Positions 8,971 through 22,152 are shown, counted from the first letter of the stretch. The stretch: DNA of 64,000 nucleotides from Azohydromonas aeria (GCF_009760915.1 NZ_VIDQ01000004.1:96424-160423), one strand, 5' to 3'. Numbers and translations are program-made. The notes: generated from the sequence alone by a model not told the origin.

Positions 8971-10074
8971 ATGTCCGGCAGCACCCTCGGCGAACTCTTC
9001 CGCGTCACCAACTTCGGCGAAAGCCACGGCCCGGCCATCGGCTGCGTGATCGACGGCTGCCCGCCGGGCCTGGCGCTCAGCGAGGCCGACATCCAGCCCG
9101 AGCTCGACCGGCGCCGCCCGGGCACCTCGCGCCACGTGACGCAGCGCAACGAGGCCGACGCCGTCGAGATCCTGTCCGGCGTGTACGAGGGCCAGACCAC
9201 CGGCACGCCGATCTGCCTGCTCATCCGCAACACCGACCAGCGCAGCAAGGACTACGGCAACCTGCTCGACACCTTTCGCCCCGGCCATGCCGACTACGCC
9301 TACTGGCGCAAGTACGGCGTGCGCGACCCGCGCGGCGGCGGGCGCTCCTCGGCGCGGCTGACCGCGCCCACGGTGGCCGCCGGCGCGGTGGCGAAGAAGT
9401 GGCTGCAGCAGAAGTACGGCACGCGCTTCATCGGCTGGATGTCGGCGCTGGGCGCCACCGAGATCCCGTTCGAAGGCTTCGAGCACATCGCCAACAACGC
9501 CTTCTTCGCGCCCAACGCCAGCATCATTCCCGAGCTCGAAGCGCAGATGGACCAGCTGCGCCGCGACGGCGACTCGATCGGCGCGCGCATCAGCGTCATT
9601 GCGCAGGGCATGCCCGCGGGCCTGGGCGAGCCGCTCTTTGACCGGCTCGATGCGGACATCGCGCACGCCATGATGGGCCTCAACGCCGTCAAGGGCGTGG
9701 AGATCGGCGACGGTTTCAGGAGCATCGCCCAGCGCGGCTCCGAGCATGGCGACGAGCTCACGCCTGAAGGGTTCAGGAGCAACCATGCCGGCGGCGTGCT
9801 CGGCGGCGTGAGCACGGGGCAGGACCTGGTGGTGTCCCTGGCCATCAAGCCCACGAGCTCGATCCGCACGCCGCGCGCCTCCATCGACCGCGCCGGCCAG
9901 CCCAACACGGTGCAGACCTTCGGCCGCCACGACCCCTGCGTCGGCATCCGCGCCACGCCGATTGCCGAGGCGCTGCTGGCGCTGGTGGTGATGGACCACG
10001 CGCTGCGCCAGCGCGCCCAGTGCGGCGACGTGGCGCTGGCGCTGCCGCAGATCCCGGCCGCCGCGCCGCGCTGA
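8971..10074 (+). CDS. aroC: chorismate synthase
   Basis: A 367-residue enzyme that converts 5-enolpyruvylshikimate 3-phosphate to chorismate, the last common step to aromatic amino acids, using reduced FMN. Signature stretches are visible: [15 protein letters not shown] near the N terminus, [25 protein letters not shown], and the C-terminal [16 protein letters not shown]. The length is normal. The ATG at 8971 gives the canonical N terminus [20 protein letters not shown]. The gene appears monocistronic, bounded by hairpins at 8911-8933 and 10098-10124. Confidence 0.98.
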   Translation: MSGSTLGELFRVTNFGESHGPAIGCVIDGCPPGLALSEADIQPELDRRRPGTSRHVTQRNEADAVEILSGVYEGQTTGTPICLLIRNTDQRSKDYGNLLDTFRPGHADYAYWRKYGVRDPRGGGRSSARLTAPTVAAGAVAKKWLQQKYGTRFIGWMSALGATEIPFEGFEHIANNAFFAPNASIIPELEAQMDQLRRDGDSIGARISVIAQGMPAGLGEPLFDRLDADIAHAMMGLNAVKGVEIGDGFRSIAQRGSEHGDELTPEGFRSNHAGGVLGGVSTGQDLVVSLAIKPTSSIRTPRASIDRAGQPNTVQTFGRHDPCVGIRATPIAEALLALVVMDHALRQRAQCGDVALALPQIPAAAPR

Positions 10075-10097
10075 CGGCTTCGCGCCGGCTGCGCATG

Positions 10098-10124
10098 AAA
10101 AAACCGGCCCGCAGGCCGGTTTTT
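10098..10124. terminator. bidirectional terminator between aroC and the phasin-like gene
   Basis: Stem CCGGCC (10104-10109) / GGCCGG (10114-10119), loop CGCA, flanked by six A on the left and five T on the right. It can therefore stop transcription of aroC rightwards and of the convergent gene leftwards. Confidence 0.85.
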
Positions 10125-10157
10125 CCTGGGCGACTTCCCCTGCAGTGCTTCAGCGCC

Positions 10158-10931
10158 TCAGTGCTTCTGCGACGGGTTGCCGTTGAACATGGTGAAGCCG
10201 GCGTCGGCGAAGTGGCCGCTCCAGTTCAGCCAGTCGTTCCAGCCACTGGCTGCCATCTGCGCCGCCTGCCGGGTCGCCTCCTGGGCCGGCCACATCAGCG
10301 GGCTGGCCGCCATGGGGCTGAGCACGTGCTCGACCTCGGCCTGGATCATTTCTGAAGAGCCGCCCAGGCTGGTCTGCAGCCGGAAGAAGCTCAGCGCCGA
10401 TTCCCAGTAAGCGCTCTGCAGCCGCACCAGGCCGTTGCCGGTTTCCTGGGCCAGCTTCAGCCACTGGTCGGCGCCGAGCTGGGTGAGGCGGGTGGCCAGC
10501 CGCATCAGGCCGTTGAAATCGATCTTGGCCAGGCTGGAGCCCACGCTGGCGAGATCGCCGAGGTTGCGGGCATCGCGCAGCTCGACATCGAGCCGTTCAA
10601 GGTTCTGGATCACCTGCTGGCTGAGCTCGTCCTGGGCCTGGCCGAGCTGCTGCGTGCCGCGCAGCGCGGCCGCGAGCGCCGACATCTGCCAGCGCAGCTG
10701 TTCGCGCATGGTGCTCTCGCTCCAGCCGTTGAGCACCTCGTCCAGCGTGACGCCGGCGTCGGCGCGCGGCTCGTTGGCCGAGGCGGCCAGCTCGATGGCA
10801 GGGGCGCCCAGCGGGGTATCGAGTGCGGGCGCGCGGCCCTTGTCGAGCGCGGCATCGGCGGCGGCCGACAGCGTCGAACGTGGCGTGCGGGGAGAACTGG
10901 CGCGTTGGGGGGAATTGGGCACGTATTTCAC
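10158..10931 (-). CDS. phasin-like protein of unknown function
   Basis: A 257-residue protein with no signal peptide or membrane segment. The first 60 residues are low-complexity (Ser, Arg, Ala, Pro). The rest is mostly amphipathic helix with many Leu, Gln, Ala and Trp residues, for example QLGQAQDELSQQVIQNLERL and later LVRLQSAYWESALSFFRLQT. This composition, and the presence of a clear phasin gene at 48.9 kb in the same genome, suggest a granule-associated or phasin-like protein; that is an inference, not a firm family match. It is transcribed alone, convergent with aroC, and starts MKYVPNSPQ after an AGGAGTG stretch. Confidence 0.55.
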   Translation of the reverse strand: MKYVPNSPQRASSPRTPRSTLSAAADAALDKGRAPALDTPLGAPAIELAASANEPRADAGVTLDEVLNGWSESTMREQLRWQMSALAAALRGTQQLGQAQDELSQQVIQNLERLDVELRDARNLGDLASVGSSLAKIDFNGLMRLATRLTQLGADQWLKLAQETGNGLVRLQSAYWESALSFFRLQTSLGGSSEMIQAEVEHVLSPMAASPLMWPAQEATRQAAQMAASGWNDWLNWSGHFADAGFTMFNGNPSQKH

Positions 10932-11231
10932 TCCTTCAGTCCCGGCAGCGGCGGCCGGGTGGGGCCGTGGGCCGGCCCGACAGGGATGGGAGTCCGGACC
11001 ATAAAGGCCCAGGCCACGGCAAACAACCCAGGTTTTCCTCCGCGATACCGGCCGTAACCGCTCCTGCCTGGAAGGCCGTCTTTCGCCTTCAACCTGCTTG
11101 AACCCCGCTTGCTGCGCAGGTTTCCCCGGAGAAACCCTATGTGCTCAAAAACTTGCGCCGGACTGTCATCCGGTCCGCAGATTGCCACGTTGTGGCTGCA
11201 CCGTCCCGTTGGACGCCTAGTTGTATCAGCC
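10932..11231. other. 300-bp intergenic region, no gene recognised
   Basis: This is the upstream region of both the leftward phasin-like gene and the rightward 57-codon gene. I see an SD (AGGAG in AAGGAGTG on the minus strand) next to 10931, a small GC hairpin around CCGGAC/GTCCGG near 11160-11175, and no convincing -35/-10 pair. An in-frame extension of the downstream small gene back to 11109 is open but has Cys/Ser/Pro-rich content unlike coding sequence. Confidence 0.4.
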
Positions 11232-11405
11232 ATGACGAAACACGCCGCCCACAACCGTCCTGCCGAGCGCAAGCCTGTCGATCCGCTGTTCGAAGGCACC
11301 GACAGCGCCGACAAGGGCCGCAAGTTCGAGCCCTTCTACATCGCGCCCCTGGGACACGACCGGCGCGTCGGCGGCCGCGCCCGGCGCTTCGACCAGAAGC
11401 GCTGA
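11232..11405 (+). CDS. small basic hypothetical protein
   Basis: A possible 57-residue protein, [13 protein letters not shown]..., rich in Arg, Lys, His and Asp, with no hydrophobic segment. I do not recognise the family. Support is moderate: the frame has good third-position GC, and the reading from this ATG has a balanced, charged composition. However, there is no obvious SD and it is short. It lies between the phasin-like gene and the DUF3606 gene and could be a nucleic-acid-binding or stress peptide, but nothing proves this. Confidence 0.45.
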   Translation: MTKHAAHNRPAERKPVDPLFEGTDSADKGRKFEPFYIAPLGHDRRVGGRARRFDQKR

Positions 11406-11546
11406 CAGCCCCAAGCCGGTGACCGGCCCGCGGCCGTCACCGGGCTGAGCCAGCTCAAGGCGCGTCTCGCCGCGCCGCGCGATGCTGGTCTCCCCGATGC
11501 GTCAGGCGCCGCCTTCGCGGCCCGCGCTGCACATGAAGGAGACCGC

Positions 11547-11738
11547 ATGCAAACCGCGCCCCACCAAGCCTTCCAGCCGCTGGACCCCGGCCGCGTCAAC
11601 ACCATGGACCCGGTCGAGCTGCAGTACTGGTGCGAGCAGCTGCACTGCAGCCAGGACGAGCTCCAGGACATCGTCGGACGCGTCGGCGAGCATGTCGCCG
11701 CGGTGCGCCAGGTGCTGGAGCAGCGCAGGCAAGCCTGA
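11547..11738 (+). CDS. small DUF3606-like protein
   Basis: A 63-residue protein whose second half, W-x2[24 protein letters not shown], matches the short DUF3606 pattern (a tryptophan, then helix-D/E-L-x2-x-V-x2-VG-x-x-V). The family has no known role and is common as a stand-alone small protein in proteobacteria. The start is well supported by AAGGAGA about 6 nt upstream of the ATG. It is convergent with sdaA, whose stop is about 90 bp away. Confidence 0.7.
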   Translation: MQTAPHQAFQPLDPGRVNTMDPVELQYWCEQLHCSQDELQDIVGRVGEHVAAVRQVLEQRRQA

Positions 11739-11829
11739 GCAGCCCCATTCCCGCAGCGCCCGGCCTGCGATGTCGGCCGGCGTGCAGCGTTGACCGCCGC
11801 GCCGTGCGCGGGCCCGGCAGCCGGACGCC

Positions 11830-13221
<1,392 letters not shown>

Positions 13222-13263
13222 GACTTCACTCCTTCAGGCGCCGCCGGTCCGTGCAGCGCGGTT

Positions 13264-16152
<2,889 letters not shown>

Positions 16153-16227
16153 GGTTCGAAGGGCAGAAGGAGAGGGTGGCGGCGCGGGCGCGGCGGGAGC
16201 CGGCCGGCGGGACTCGAAAGAGTCACT

Positions 16228-16257
16228 GGGAATCACGGGGGATCACCGGGGATCACT
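16228..16257. repeat. three tandem copies of a 10-bp repeat in the gcvH-gcvP spacer
   Basis: The unit GGG(A/G)ATCACn occurs at 16228-16237, 16238-16247 and 16248-16257 with perfect 10-bp spacing and few mismatches. It lies in the 175-bp non-coding gap between gcvH and gcvP. One turn of B-DNA per unit would place the copies on one face. The function is unknown; replication slippage is the simplest origin. Confidence 0.6.
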
Positions 16258-16327
16258 GGAAAGGGCGCGGCAATCGGCTTGCCGCGCCAAGGCCCGGGCA
16301 GCGCGGCGCCGCCCCGGCCTCAAGGGC

Positions 16328-16705
16328 TTACTTCTCGGATTTCAGCAGCGCGTCGTAGGCCGGGCCGTCCATGAGCTCGTCGAACTCGGCCATGTTGGTG
16401 ATGCGGACCTTGAAGAACCAGCCGTTGCCCAGCGGGTCGGTGTTGGCCAGCGAGGGGTCGTTGCGCAGGTCCTCGTTGACCTCGACCACCTCGCCGCTCA
16501 CGGGCATGTAGAGGTCGGCCGCGGCCTTGACCGATTCGACCACGCCGGACACCTCGCCCTTGGCGAAGGTCTTGCCGACTTCGGGCAGATCGACGAACAC
16601 CACGTCGCCCAGGGCTTCCTGCGCGTGGTGCGTGATGCCGACCACGGCGGCGTCATGGTCCTCGATGTTGATCCACTCGTGCTCGGTCGTGTACTTGGTG
16701 GTCAT
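16328..16705 (-). CDS. gcvH: glycine cleavage system H protein
   Basis: A 125-residue lipoyl carrier protein that shuttles the aminomethyl group between GcvP, GcvT and the lipoamide dehydrogenase. The lipoylation site is K60 in GVVESVKAAADLYMP. The N terminus, TTKYTTEHEWI, and the acidic C terminus are typical, and the length is normal. It lies 88 bp downstream of gcvT and upstream of gcvP, on the same transcript behind the riboswitch. Confidence 0.98.
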   Translation of the reverse strand: MTTKYTTEHEWINIEDHDAAVVGITHHAQEALGDVVFVDLPEVGKTFAKGEVSGVVESVKAAADLYMPVSGEVVEVNEDLRNDPSLANTDPLGNGWFFKVRITNMAEFDELMDGPAYDALLKSEK

Positions 16706-16793
16706 GGGCGGGTCTCCTGGACGGTCGGCGCGCTGCTTGCGCCGGGTTGGGAAAGGGTTGGATTGATGGCAGCTCGCGCCGCGCCGCGGCGGC

Positions 16794-17954
16794 TCAGCCG
16801 CGGTGGTAGCGGTGCGGCGTGAAGGGCATGGCGACGACTCGCATGGCCTGCGGCTTCAGGCGCACCTCGGCCGACAGCTCGGCGCCGGGCTGCGCGTGCG
16901 CCGCGTCCACGTAAGCCATGGCGATGGGTTTCCCCAACTGCGGCGACAGCGTGCCGCTGGTGACCTTGCCCACGCGCAGGCCCTGCGCGTCGAGCACCGG
17001 CGCACCCTCGCGCACCGGCGCGCGCTCCAGGCCGAGCAGGCCCACACGCTTGCGCGGCGCGCCGTTGGCCAATTGCGCCTCGATGGCCTGGCTGCCGGGA
17101 TAGCCGCCGGCGCGCGCGCCACCCGGGCGGCGCACCTTCTGGATGGCCCAGGTCAGGCCGGCCTCGACCGGCGTAGTGTCCTCGTCGATGTCGTGGCCGT
17201 ACAGGCACAGCCCGGCTTCCAGGCGCAGCGTGTCGCGCGCGCCCAGCCCGGCGGGCTTGACTTCGGGCAGCGCCAGCAGCGCCTTGGCCAGCGCCTCGGC
17301 GCCCTCGGCCGGCACGGAGATCTCGAAGCCGTCCTCGCCGGTGTAGCCGCTGCGGCTGACGAAGCATTCGGCGCCGGCCAGCGTGAAGGTGCCGGTGGCC
17401 ATGAACGTCAGCGCCGCCACGCCGGCGTCCAGCCGCGCCAGCGCCTGCGCCGCCTGCGGGCCCTGCAGCGCCAGCAGCGCGCGCTCGGGCATGGAGACGA
17501 CTTGGCAGCGGTGGCCGATCTGGGTGCGCAGCAGCTGCAGGTCGTGGTCCTTGCGGCTGGCGTTGATGACCATGAACAGGTCGTCCGGGCGGCGCGCGAC
17601 CATCAGGTCGTCCAGGATGCCGCCGGCGGTGTTGGTGAAGAAGCCGTAGCGCTGGCGCCCCACGGCGAGGTCGGCCACGTCCACCGGCACCAGCGACTCC
17701 AGCGCCAGCGCGGCATCGTCGCCCACCAGCCGCACCTGGCCCATGTGCGACACGTCGAACAGCGCCGCCGCCTCGCGGCAGTGCCGGTGCTCGGCCAGGA
17801 TGCCGCCGGGATAGCTCACCGGCATCTCGTAGCCGGCAAAGGGCACCATGCGCGCGCCCAGCTCCAGATGCAGCGCGTGCAGCGGCGTGCGCTGCAGGAC
17901 GGGGGTGGAAGCGTCGGCGGCGCCGGTGGCGGACGAGGCGGTGTCAGCGGTCAT
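16794..17954 (-). CDS. gcvT: glycine cleavage system T protein (aminomethyltransferase)
   Basis: A 386-residue folate-dependent aminomethyltransferase that releases ammonia and makes 5,10-methylene-tetrahydrofolate. The GCV_T domain is recognisable from TPLHALHLELGARMVPFAGYEMPVSYP through LFDVSHMGQ and SRSGYTGEDGFEI, followed by the C-terminal barrel. About 20 extra Ala/Ser/Thr-rich residues precede the conserved core; a shorter start is possible, but no better ATG is obvious. It is the first gene of the gcvTHP-sdaA operon, directly behind the tandem glycine riboswitch. Confidence 0.96.
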   Translation of the reverse strand: MTADTASSATGAADASTPVLQRTPLHALHLELGARMVPFAGYEMPVSYPGGILAEHRHCREAAALFDVSHMGQVRLVGDDAALALESLVPVDVADLAVGRQRYGFFTNTAGGILDDLMVARRPDDLFMVINASRKDHDLQLLRTQIGHRCQVVSMPERALLALQGPQAAQALARLDAGVAALTFMATGTFTLAGAECFVSRSGYTGEDGFEISVPAEGAEALAKALLALPEVKPAGLGARDTLRLEAGLCLYGHDIDEDTTPVEAGLTWAIQKVRRPGGARAGGYPGSQAIEAQLANGAPRKRVGLLGLERAPVREGAPVLDAQGLRVGKVTSGTLSPQLGKPIAMAYVDAAHAQPGAELSAEVRLKPQAMRVVAMPFTPHRYHRG

Positions 17955-18007
17955 GAGTCAGGTCTCCCAAGGGCAAACGGCCACCGGCGAAGGTGGAACG
18001 TGGTGCC

Positions 18008-18236
18008 CCCGCTGTCCGCTTTACCTGAGAGATTGGCGAGGGCTTCCTGACGAGGATGCCACTGCGCTTGCCCCTTCGGTGGGCCGCAATACCCGGTGCG
18101 GGCGCGGCCTCTCTCCAGTGAGGTGTCGCCCCTCTTGAGAAGGGCGCTTGCCAGTCCTTTTGCCTGAGCGTTCGGGGCGGACCCCTGCGCCTTCGGCGGC
18201 CCCGCGTTCAGGGGGCTCTCTCCTGGCGCGGGCAGT
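18008..18236 (-). promoter_or_regulatory. tandem glycine riboswitch (two aptamers) upstream of gcvT
   Basis: Read on the minus strand, two glycine aptamers are in series. The first (about 18232-18150) contains CAGGAGAGAG, CGCCGAAGGCGCAGG and CTCAGGCAAAAGGACTGG. The second (about 18123-18010) contains CTGGAGAGAGG, CACCGAAGGGGCAAG and TCTCTCAGGTAAAGCGGACAG. These are the conserved GGAGAG, CCGAAGG and CUCAGG(C/U)AAA-GGAC elements of the family. The 5' leader ends about 55 bp before the gcvT start. In known cases glycine binding turns on gcv expression; that mode is inferred here. Confidence 0.95.
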
Positions 18237-18371
18237 GTAGCAGCCGCTCCGGCGAGTCCGGCCCGCGCGCAGCCGCCATGCCGCAAAAAGACAAGAGGCC
18301 GACGATTCCAGGCAAGCGCCGCCGGCCGATCCGGGTCAGGCACGGAGCCGGCCGCGCCGCCGCCGCGGGGC

Positions 18372-20057
18372 TTACATCCCCGCGTAGTTCGGACCGCCGC
18401 CGCCTTCGGGCGTGACCCAGACGATGTTCTGCGTCGGGTCCTTGATGTCGCAGGTCTTGCAGTGCACGCAGTTCTGGGCGTTGATCTGCAGCCGCTCCCC
18501 GCCGCCCTCGGCCGCCACGTACTCGTACACGCCCGCCGGGCAGTAGCGGTTCTCGGGCCCGGCGAAGGTCGGCAGGTTGATGCGCGTCGGCACCGTCGCG
18601 TCCTTCAGCGTCAGGTGCGCCGGCTGGTTTTCCTCGTGGTTGGTGTTGCTGATGAACACCGAGGACAGCTTGTCGAAGGAGAGCACGCCGTCGGGCTTGG
18701 GGTAGTCGATGCGCGGGAACTCGGCCGCCGGGCGCAAGCTGACGTGGTCGGGCAGCTTGCGGTTGACGGTCCAGGGCGGGTTCTTCATGCCCAGCCGCGG
18801 CAGCAGCCACTGCTCGATGCCGGTCATGAGCGTGGCGGTGGAGCGGCCCTTCTTGAACCACTGCTTGAAGTTGCGCGCCTGGTTCAGCTCCTCGAACAGC
18901 CAGCTCTTCTCGAAGGCCTGCGGATACGCCGTGAGCTCGTCGCCGCTGCGCCCGGCCTGCAGCGCCTCGAAGGCGGCCTCGGCGCACAGCATGCCGCTCT
19001 TGATCGCGGCGTGGCTGCCCTTGATGCGGCTGGCGTTGAGGTAGCCTGCGTCGCAGCCCACCAGCGCGCCGCCCGGAAACACCGTCCTGGGCAGGCTCAG
19101 CAGCCCGCCGGCGGTGATGGCGCGCGCGCCGTAGCTGATGCGCTTGCCGCCTTCCAGGTGCTTGCGCACGGCCGGGTGGGTCTTGAAGCGCTGGAACTCC
19201 TCAAACGGGCTCAGCCACGGGTTCTGGTAGTCCAGCCCCACGACGAAGCCGATGGCAATCTTGTTGTCCGCCGCGTGGTAGATGAAGCTGCCGCCGTAGG
19301 TATCGGGCTCCAGCGGCCAGCCGGCGGTGTGCACCACCAGGCCCGGCTTGTGATTGGCGGCCGGCACTTCCCACAGCTCCTTGAGGCCGATGCCGTAGCT
19401 CTGCGGGTTCCTGCCCTCGTCGAGCTTGAAGCGCGCGATGAGCTGCTTTCCGAGGTGGCCCCGCGACCCTTCCGCGAACACCGTGTACTTGCCCAGCAGC
19501 TCCATGCCCAGTTGAAAACTGTCGGTGGGCTCGCCGTCCTTGCCCAGGCCCATGTGGCCCGTGGCGATGCCGCGCACGCGGCCGTCCTCGGCATAGAGCA
19601 CTTCCGCGGCGGCGAAGCCGGGAAAGATTTCCACGCCCAGGCCTTCGGCCTGTTCCGCCAGCCAGCGCGTGACTTCGCCCAGGCTGACGATGTAGTTGCC
19701 GTGGTTCTTGAAGCAGTCGGGCAGCAGGCCGTGCGGGGTGGCCTTGTGGCCGGTCTCGGACAGGAACAGGAACTCGTCCTCGGTGACGGGCTGCTTCAGC
19801 GGCGCGCCCTTGTCCTTCCAGTCGGGGAACAGCTCGCTGAGCGCGATGGGGTCCATGATGGCCCCGGAGAGGATGTGCGCGCCGGGCTCGGAGCCCTTTT
19901 CCAGCACCACCACCGACACCTCCGCATTCGCCGCGGCGGCGAGCTGCTTGAGCCGGATGGCGGTGGCCAGCCCCGCGGGGCCGGCGCCGACGATCACCAC
20001 GTCGTAGTCCATGGACTCGCGCGGGCCGTACTGTTCGAGCAGTTGCTGCGGCGTCAT
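18372..20057 (-). CDS. electron transfer flavoprotein-ubiquinone oxidoreductase
   Basis: A 561-residue membrane-associated flavoprotein that passes electrons from reduced ETF to ubiquinone. The N-terminal FAD site VVIVGAGPAGLATAIRLKQL, the LSGAIMDP and GCDAGYLNASRIKGSHAA segments, and the C-terminal 4Fe-4S ligands in AQNCVHCKTCDIKDPTQNI are all present. The length matches the bacterial and mitochondrial family. It is transcribed alone and divergent from the SDR gene at 20236. It would serve acyl-CoA dehydrogenases and possibly the FAD dehydrogenase at 3 kb. Confidence 0.97.
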   Translation of the reverse strand: MTPQQLLEQYGPRESMDYDVVIVGAGPAGLATAIRLKQLAAAANAEVSVVVLEKGSEPGAHILSGAIMDPIALSELFPDWKDKGAPLKQPVTEDEFLFLSETGHKATPHGLLPDCFKNHGNYIVSLGEVTRWLAEQAEGLGVEIFPGFAAAEVLYAEDGRVRGIATGHMGLGKDGEPTDSFQLGMELLGKYTVFAEGSRGHLGKQLIARFKLDEGRNPQSYGIGLKELWEVPAANHKPGLVVHTAGWPLEPDTYGGSFIYHAADNKIAIGFVVGLDYQNPWLSPFEEFQRFKTHPAVRKHLEGGKRISYGARAITAGGLLSLPRTVFPGGALVGCDAGYLNASRIKGSHAAIKSGMLCAEAAFEALQAGRSGDELTAYPQAFEKSWLFEELNQARNFKQWFKKGRSTATLMTGIEQWLLPRLGMKNPPWTVNRKLPDHVSLRPAAEFPRIDYPKPDGVLSFDKLSSVFISNTNHEENQPAHLTLKDATVPTRINLPTFAGPENRYCPAGVYEYVAAEGGGERLQINAQNCVHCKTCDIKDPTQNIVWVTPEGGGGPNYAGM

Positions 20058-20235
20058 CGATTGAAGTGTGGTTGGTGGGTGGACAAAGCCTGTCAGTTTA
20101 AGTCGGCCGCCTCACCCTGACGGCGGTGCTGCCGAGGCGGGCAGGCCCGTGCCGCGCCCGCGGCAGGGCGGCCGTGCGGGCGTGCTATCTTGGCCGGCCC
20201 CTTTCCCTGGATGCAGTCGAGGAGTCTCTCGCGTC

Positions 20236-21021
20236 ATGAGTTATCAGATCGACCTTTCGGGCCGCGTGGCCTTCGTTACCGGCGCTTCCGGCGGACTGGG
20301 CGCGCAGTTCGCTCGCGTGCTGGCGCGCGCCGGCGCCGGCGTGGTGCTCTCGGCGCGCCGTGTCGAGAAGCTCAAGACGCTGCGCGCCGAGATCGAGGCC
20401 GATGGCGGCGATGCGCACGTGGTGGGCCTGGACGTGACCGACCCGGACAGCATCCGCGCCGCGGTCGCGCATGCCGAGACCGAGATGGGCGCCATCGACA
20501 TCCTGGTCAACAACGCCGGCGTCAACGCGCAGCAGAAGCTGCTGGAGGTCACGCCCGAGGACTATGACTACGTCATGAAGTGCAACCTGCGCGGTGCCTT
20601 CTTCGTGGCGCAGGAGGTGGCCAAGCGCATGATCGGCCGCGCGCAGGGCTCGGTGCCGGGCACCTTCACCGGCGGGCGCATCGTCAACATCGCGGCCATG
20701 GCCGGGCACCGCGTGCAGGCTGAATCCGGCGCCTTCGGCATGAGCAAGTCCGCCATGCTCTACATGACGCGCGCCATGGCGCTGGAGTGGGGCGGTTACG
20801 GGATCAACGTCAATGCCATCTGCCCGGGCTACATCGACACCGAGCAGAACCACCACCTGTGGACCCGCGCCACGGCGCAGGACCTGGTCAAGATGACGCC
20901 GCGCAAGCGCATCGGCCGCCCGCAGGACCTCGACTCCACGCTGCTGATGCTCTGCGCCAACGAGAGCCACTTCATCAACGGCGCCGTCATCGCCGCCGAC
21001 GACGGCTTCGGCGTCTGGTGA
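20236..21021 (+). CDS. short-chain dehydrogenase-like protein lacking catalytic Ser and Tyr
   Basis: A 261-residue classical SDR fold. The NAD(P)-binding TGASGGLGAQFA is near residue 15 and the structural NNAGVN near residue 96. In the active site the usual catalytic serine is alanine (A154, in IVNIAAMAG) and the usual Tyr of Y-x3-K is phenylalanine (F167, in GAFGMSK), while the lysine K171 is kept. I checked both codons in the DNA (GCC and TTC). Relatives in Burkholderiales normally have Ser and Tyr here. The protein may therefore be inactive as a dehydrogenase or have another role. The start has GAGGAG about 10 nt upstream. Its stop overlaps the yceH start (TGATG). Confidence 0.9.
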   Translation: MSYQIDLSGRVAFVTGASGGLGAQFARVLARAGAGVVLSARRVEKLKTLRAEIEADGGDAHVVGLDVTDPDSIRAAVAHAETEMGAIDILVNNAGVNAQQKLLEVTPEDYDYVMKCNLRGAFFVAQEVAKRMIGRAQGSVPGTFTGGRIVNIAAMAGHRVQAESGAFGMSKSAMLYMTRAMALEWGGYGINVNAICPGYIDTEQNHHLWTRATAQDLVKMTPRKRIGRPQDLDSTLLMLCANESHFINGAVIAADDGFGVW

Positions 21022-21680
21022 TGGCACTGCGCGAGCTCACGGCCGCCGAGGGGCGCGTGCTGGCCGTGCTGATGGAGAAACAGGCTACGGTGCCCGACAC
21101 CTATCCGCTGTCGCTCAACGCGCTGGTGGCGGGCTGCAACCAGAAGACCGCGCGCGACCCGGTCATGAGCCTGACCGAGGCCGACGTGCTGGAGGCCATC
21201 GAGGGGTTGCGCGAGCTGTCGCTGGTCAACGAGGTCAGCGGCATGCGCGTCACGCGCTACGACCACAATGCCCCGCGCGGCCTGGGCGTGCCCGGCGCGG
21301 CCGCGGCGCTGCTGGCCACGTTGCTGCTGCGCGGGCCGCAGACCGCCGCCGAGCTGCGCGCCAACTGCGAGCGGCTGCACCGCTTTGCCGACACCTCCTC
21401 GGTGGAAGGCTTCCTGGAGGAGCTGGCCGAGAAGGAGCCGCCGCGCGCGGTGCGGCTGGCGCGCGCGCCGGGCGCGCGCGAGGCGCGCTGGGCGCAGCTG
21501 CTCACCGGCGCGCCGTCGCTGCCGGTGGCCGGGCCCGAGGAGCTGACCGCGCCGAAGCCGGCAAGGGCCGACGAGATCGCGGCGCTGCGCGCGGAAGTCG
21601 CCGAGCTGCGCGCGCTGGTGCTGCGCCTGGCGGCCGAGCTGGGCGTGGAGGCCAAGCTCACGGCCTCGTCCGATTCCTGA
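21021..21680 (+). CDS. YceH family (DUF480) protein
   Basis: A 219-residue protein of the UPF0502/DUF480 family. It has two winged-helix repeats, the first around LTAAEGRVLAVLMEKQATVPDTYPLSLNAL (split by the family's CNQKTARDPV) and the second around LLLRGPQTAAELRAN. It ends in a short coiled-coil-like EIAALRAEVAELRALVLRLAAEL. No enzymatic function is known. The ATG at 21021 overlaps the SDR stop by one base, so translation is coupled. Confidence 0.9.
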   Translation: MALRELTAAEGRVLAVLMEKQATVPDTYPLSLNALVAGCNQKTARDPVMSLTEADVLEAIEGLRELSLVNEVSGMRVTRYDHNAPRGLGVPGAAAALLATLLLRGPQTAAELRANCERLHRFADTSSVEGFLEELAEKEPPRAVRLARAPGAREARWAQLLTGAPSLPVAGPEELTAPKPARADEIAALRAEVAELRALVLRLAAELGVEAKLTASSDS

Positions 21681-21707
21681 AAACCTGATTGCCGACCTTC
21701 CGAACGC

Positions 21708-22127
21708 ATGCGCTTCGAGCTGCCTGAAGACAAGAAACTGGTGTTCGAGATGCGGATCCCGATCCGCTGGGGCGACATGGATGCCATGGGCCACGTCAAC
21801 AACACCGTGTACTTCCGCTACCTGGAGATCATCCGCGTCGAGTGGCTGCAGTCGCACGGCGTGCCGCCCGACCCCGGCGGCAGCGGGCCGGTGATCGTCA
21901 ACGCCTTCTGCAATTTCCTGCAGCAGCTGGAGTATCCCGGCGAGCTGCTGGCGCGGCTCTACGTCGCCCGGCCCGGCCGCAGCAGCTTCGAGACCTACAC
22001 CACGCTGGAGCGCGTGGACCGGCCCGGCGAGGTGGCCGCCAGCGGCGGCGCCAAGGTGGTGTGGGCCGACTCGGCCAGCAAGCGCTCGGTGCCGCTGCCG
22101 GCGTGGGTCAAGGCGCTGGTGGACTGA
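21708..22127 (+). CDS. acyl-CoA thioesterase, 4HBT hotdog-fold family
   Basis: A 139-residue single hotdog-domain protein with the 4-hydroxybenzoyl-CoA thioesterase signature RWGDMDAMGHVNNTVYFRYLE near residues 23-43, where the Asp is the expected catalytic residue. It hydrolyses acyl-CoA esters; the specific substrate is unknown. It begins 27 bp after yceH, so SDR-yceH-thioesterase look like one transcript, and it is convergent with the PAS-LuxR gene. Confidence 0.9.
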   Translation: MRFELPEDKKLVFEMRIPIRWGDMDAMGHVNNTVYFRYLEIIRVEWLQSHGVPPDPGGSGPVIVNAFCNFLQQLEYPGELLARLYVARPGRSSFETYTTLERVDRPGEVAASGGAKVVWADSASKRSVPLPAWVKALVD

Positions 22128-22152
22128 AGCCAAGAAGGCTGCCAAGCGCCGC

